This document shows, one piece after another, positions 61,124 to 64,000 of a stretch of DNA of 64,000 nt. The first letter of the stretch is position 1. The number at the start of each line of letters is the position of its first letter. The notes beneath the pieces were generated by a model. It did not search any database. It worked only from the letters and a program-made list of their open reading frames with translations, and was not told the origin of the DNA. This DNA comes from Yaniella flava (lineage in GTDB: Bacteria; Actinomycetota; Actinomycetes; Actinomycetales; Micrococcaceae), in NCBI RefSeq assembly GCF_039529295.1, contig NZ_BAAAMN010000041.1, forward strand, positions 62,001-126,000. Reading direction: 5' to 3'. Both the position numbers and the translations under genes were made by a program.

Positions 61124-61759
61124 ATGTCACGTTACTCCTCCGCACACCCACTGATCATTGGCATCGACGGCCGGTCTGGCTCCGGCAAAACCGTCCTATC
61201 AACCGTGCTCGCCGAAAGCCTCTCCGAACACCATGACGTCACTGTCCTGCGACTCGAGGATCTCTACCGAGGCTGGAATGGTCTACAGGCAGGCATCGAA
61301 CTCTTCAGTCACGAGGTGCTACCAAAGTTAGCGGCAGGCGAAACGGCCACCTACCAAACGTGGGACTGGCATTCCACTCACGGCAACGACGGAGCACCGG
61401 GCGCAACCGTGTCCACCGAACCGACCGAGGTCATCCTCTGTGAAGGTGTCGGCGCGGGAGTCCGAGCAAATCGGAAGCTGTTGGACGTGCTGATCTGGCT
61501 GCGCGTCCCAGACGAGGTGCGTTATGACCGAGCCATGGGGCGCGACGGCGACGACTACATCGAGCAGTGGGACAATTGGGCAGCCCAAGAACGCCAAATG
61601 CTCGACACCGATCAAATTTACGATGCGGCCGACCTCGTACTCGTCGCCAATGAACCAGACGAGCGCCACCATACGTCGGCTCTGGCGGTTGTGACAGCGA
61701 TGCTGAACTCTGGCAAAACCCTTGATGACGGCCCACAACGCGGTCCATTGGAGCCGTAA
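61124..61759 (+). CDS. P-loop kinase (uridine-kinase-like)
   Basis: 211 residues. Walker A IGIDGRSGSGKTVLST near 13-28, then LRLEDLYRGWNGL near 45 with the substrate-site Asp/Leu motif of phosphoribulokinase/uridine kinase proteins, and VILCEGVGAG near 105. Short (about 200-residue) versions in actinobacteria have no proven substrate. It is monocistronic, probably leaderless. Confidence 0.75.
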   Translation: MSRYSSAHPLIIGIDGRSGSGKTVLSTVLAESLSEHHDVTVLRLEDLYRGWNGLQAGIELFSHEVLPKLAAGETATYQTWDWHSTHGNDGAPGATVSTEPTEVILCEGVGAGVRANRKLLDVLIWLRVPDEVRYDRAMGRDGDDYIEQWDNWAAQERQMLDTDQIYDAADLVLVANEPDERHHTSALAVVTAMLNSGKTLDDGPQRGPLEP

Positions 61760-61781
61760 CCCAGACCATGGCACGCGGGAG

Positions 61782-63281
61782 TTACTGCAACGCCGAGGTC
61801 AACCGGAAGACGTTATCCAACCACCGCTTGTGCCGCGGCCTGGCCAACCAGTCTCTGAGCATCAGATGCTCGCATTGACTCTGGTACATATCGATGATGC
61901 CATCGAGTTTGGCGACTTCTTCGGAACCCACGACCATCACCGACACTTCCAAGTTGAGCGAAAACGACCGCATGTCCATATTCGATGAGCCGAACACACC
62001 AACATCGTCGTCGATAGTAAACAACTTGGCGTGTAAAACATCTGGATCCGGGTACCGATAAATGTGTACCCCAGCACGCAAAAGGGCCTCATAATAAGAC
62101 TGCTGGGCGTGCTGCACCGCGACCTGATCGGCACGGCGCACCACCAAGACTTCGACGCGCACCCCGCGCTGAGCCGCACTCGTAAGCGCATAGAGCATTG
62201 TATCGTCGGGCACCAAATACGGCGTGACAACCCGAATCGTCTCCATTGCCGAATAAAACAGGTGGTTAAATGCGCGCAGGTTATTCTCCTGCGAAAAGCC
62301 CGGGCCCGACGGAATAATTTGCGCCGCGGGGCCCTCGTGGTTGTCAATTTCGGATTCCGTCACGCCGCGCAACTCTTGTTGCAACTGCCGCCCGGTTTCG
62401 GAAAACCAATCGGTTGCAAACACCACGTCCAAGGAAGCCACCGACGGTCCCGCCATGCGCGCCATCATATCCTGCCAGTTGCGCGCCAAACGGTGCGCCG
62501 AGGAACGCTTATAGCCCGGCTCAATTAAATTAATCGAACCGCTGTAGCCCACCAGACCGTCAATAATCACCATTTTGCGGTGGTTGCGCAGATCTGGCCG
62601 CTGGTACTGACCGCGCCACGGACGCACCGGCAGCGAACGGTAATACTCGATACCGTCTGCTTCCAAACGCCGCAGCAGCTCGCGATAGCCATTTACCCGA
62701 GCCGTGCCGATATGGTCAAAAATCAGTCGGACGGTGACGCCACGCTTCACGGCCCGCGCCATCGCGTCCAAGACGAGATCGGCGTAGCCCTGCCGGCCCT
62801 TCGGATCGGTGCCGATGATGTAAAACATCACGTTGACGTAATGCTGTGCGCGGTCAATATCGTCTGCCATCTTGTGAAACGTCAGCCGATAATCCGTCAG
62901 ATACTCGAATGTGTTGCCGTCCAGAATAGGAAAACCGGTCAGTCGACGGGTCAACCTGGTATTGGCACCGACGTAATCCGGTGCCGCACCAACCTGGTCG
63001 GGCAGATCCAAGTGCCCGGTGGCGCGTCGCAGCTCCGAATTCACCGCGACCTGGCGCGAACGCCGCTGCCCGCCCAACCGGAACGACCCGAGTAACAAGA
63101 AGAGCAACAGTCCGGGGATCGGCAGGAAGAAAATGATCAGCAGCCACGCCATCGCGACCGCCGGACGCCGGTTCCCAGGAACGATGCCCAACAGCGCAAT
63201 CCGAATCGCCATATCAGCGGTAATAAAGAGCACCCTCGCCCAAAACGGAAAATCCGCGAAATCAGCCACCGTCCAAACCAT
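61782..63281 (-). CDS. cls: Cardiolipin synthase (phospholipase D family)
   Basis: 499 residues from ATG 63281; the frame is open to 63335, but this ATG lies 7 nt after a TAGACT -10 box and just before the first membrane segment. Two hydrophobic segments (about 14-34 and 42-66) precede two HKD motifs: HRKMVIIDGLVGYSGSIN near 234 and HAKLFTIDDDVGVFGSSN near 421. It condenses phosphatidylglycerol into cardiolipin at the membrane. The family alone does not exclude a related phosphatidyltransferase. Confidence 0.9.
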   Translation of the reverse strand: MVWTVADFADFPFWARVLFITADMAIRIALLGIVPGNRRPAVAMAWLLIIFFLPIPGLLLFLLLGSFRLGGQRRSRQVAVNSELRRATGHLDLPDQVGAAPDYVGANTRLTRRLTGFPILDGNTFEYLTDYRLTFHKMADDIDRAQHYVNVMFYIIGTDPKGRQGYADLVLDAMARAVKRGVTVRLIFDHIGTARVNGYRELLRRLEADGIEYYRSLPVRPWRGQYQRPDLRNHRKMVIIDGLVGYSGSINLIEPGYKRSSAHRLARNWQDMMARMAGPSVASLDVVFATDWFSETGRQLQQELRGVTESEIDNHEGPAAQIIPSGPGFSQENNLRAFNHLFYSAMETIRVVTPYLVPDDTMLYALTSAAQRGVRVEVLVVRRADQVAVQHAQQSYYEALLRAGVHIYRYPDPDVLHAKLFTIDDDVGVFGSSNMDMRSFSLNLEVSVMVVGSEEVAKLDGIIDMYQSQCEHLMLRDWLARPRHKRWLDNVFRLTSALQ

Positions 63282-63288
63282 GTTCCAC

Positions 63289-63294
63289 AGTCTA
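63289..63294 (-). promoter_or_regulatory. Predicted -10 box for leaderless cls
   Basis: Minus-strand TAGACT, followed by 7 nt and ATG 63281. Confidence 0.4.
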
Positions 63295-63423
63295 GAGCAC
63301 CGCGACAGAGCCGCTGGCAGCATCACAAACTTCAAACAAAAATTTACGGTCTGAGCCTCCGTGAACTACAGTTACATTGGGTCAGCGTTGGCCCGAGAGG
63401 ACCGTTCATTTTCAAGGATGATC

Positions 63424-64000
63424 ATGGCAAAGCTTCTTTATCGACTCGGGCTGCGTTCCGCCAAACGACCTTTCGCAGTGTTGTTTACATGGCTTGTCCT
63501 GCTGGCTATCGCCGCGGGGTCCTTCCTCACGTTTGGCGGGACACTCGTCTCCACCGTGGAGATCCCCGGCACGCCCACAGCCCAAACGACTGACCGTCTC
63601 GAAGAAGAGTTCCCCGATGCTGCCCGTGGCACCGGCAATGTGGTCTTCCAGACCGAAGACGGATCTGAGTTCACCGGTGAGCAACGCGACGCCATCGTCG
63701 ACGTGCTTGAATCGACCCAAAATGTTGACGGCGTCGCCGACGCCGTCGATCCCTTCGCGGCCGATGCCGAAATGGTCGATCAGCAAGAACAGCTCACCGA
63801 CGGCCGCCAAGAACTCAGCGATGCTCGTGAACAGCTCGAGGCCGCACCCGAGCAATTTGAGTCCGCCGAAGCAGAGCTCGACAGCGCCGAGCAAGAACTG
63901 GACGCTGCCCAAGCACAACTTGACGCAGGGATTGAACAAGCTGTGGCTTCAGGTATGCCACAAGCGGCAGCTGAAGAACAGTTCGCTGCCCAACAAAACC
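63424..64000 (+). CDS. MMPL-family transporter (N-terminal part; runs off window)
   Basis: 192 residues are visible from ATG 63424, preceded by AAGGATG. The basic head and first membrane segment (AVLFTWLVLLAIAAGSFLTF, about 18-37), then GTPTAQTTDRLEEEFPDAARG, begin the RND porter domain. After the first beta-alpha module there is a long insert of Glu/Gln/Ala-rich helix (EQLTDGRQELSDAREQLEA and onward) that looks like a coiled coil extending from the extracytoplasmic domain. The substrate is unknown; relatives export lipids or antimicrobials. Confidence 0.85.
   Translation, partial: MAKLLYRLGLRSAKRPFAVLFTWLVLLAIAAGSFLTFGGTLVSTVEIPGTPTAQTTDRLEEEFPDAARGTGNVVFQTEDGSEFTGEQRDAIVDVLESTQNVDGVADAVDPFAADAEMVDQQEQLTDGRQELSDAREQLEAAPEQFESAEAELDSAEQELDAAQAQLDAGIEQAVASGMPQAAAEEQFAAQQN

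Noticed and set aside
63412..63939. 175-codon minus-strand open frame
   Set aside because: Exact antisense shadow of the MMPL coiled-coil region, whose codon pattern keeps several frames open.
1..64000. Search by eye for tRNA, rRNA, CRISPR arrays, insertion sequences and phage genes
   Set aside because: No cloverleaf, repeat-spacer pattern, transposase or phage protein seen; nearly all space is filled by coding genes.

Overview
The window looks like a chromosomal segment of a Gram-positive actinobacterium, most likely order Micrococcales near the Micrococcaceae (Yaniella, Enteractinococcus or Nesterenkonia type). This is judged from protein character, moderate GC content and gene order, not from a database search. 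Diagnostic content includes an actinobacterial DNA topoisomerase I, a Rv3654c-Rv3660c-like tad pilus locus, a MarP-type protease, a CRP/GlxR-type regulator, a dnaK-grpE-dnaJ-hspR operon with HspR (HAIR) operators, and DUF3073 and DUF222/HNH proteins. No rRNA, tRNA, CRISPR array, insertion sequence or prophage was seen. One run of 35 Ns at 58957-58991 marks an assembly gap between dnaK and grpE.

Layout. 1-0.9 kb: minus-strand operon of a BldC-like regulator, a glutaredoxin-like protein and rex (truncated by the window edge). 1-5.9 kb: acuC diverging from trkH-trkA potassium uptake and an FAD oxidoreductase. 5.8-13.8 kb: minus-strand run proC, sugar isomerase, Ppx/GppA, topA, a SAM methyltransferase and trhO. 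13.9-17 kb: GNAT protein and an MrfA-like helicase. 17-21.1 kb: tad operon (ssd/cpaE-like, tadA, tadB, tadC, a 59-aa Flp pilin, TadE, TadG-like). 21.2-22.8 kb: nth and NUDIX. 23-29.8 kb: acs, the MetP/MetS transporter pair, marP, crp, and a DUF4177-ridA pair. 29.9-33 kb: class A PBP and a metallophosphoesterase. 33-40 kb: purine genes purD-purC (minus) and purF-purM (plus), with a small membrane protein, an asparaginase and an SCP-like protein between them. 40-46 kb: an insertion-like block (enoyl-CoA hydratase, acyl-CoA ligase, DUF222/HNH nuclease, sirtuin) followed by DUF3073. 46-52.4 kb: septum-formation protein, clpB, a lipoprotein and a YihY protein. 52.4-56.7 kb: a DoxX-like protein, trmB, glycerate kinase and a GntP permease. 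56.8-60.9 kb: hspR, dnaJ, grpE, dnaK. 61-64 kb: a P-loop kinase, cardiolipin synthase and the start of an MMPL transporter.

How the genes work together. HspR, encoded with DnaK/GrpE/DnaJ, probably represses its own operon and clpB through HAIR sites at 60921-60941 and 50002-50022. CRP probably acts on acs (site 22925-22940 at the putative transcription start) and on its own upstream region (28223-28238). Acetyl-CoA synthetase and two lysine-deacylase families known to act on it in other bacteria (AcuC and a sirtuin) all lie within 45 kb. The GntP permease and glycerate kinase overlap by 4 nt and form a likely glycerate uptake module. The least described structures seen are an 11-residue-repeat tail on a DoxX-like membrane protein, a CpaE/Ssd-like protein with no P-loop in an otherwise complete tad operon, and several regulatory palindromes.
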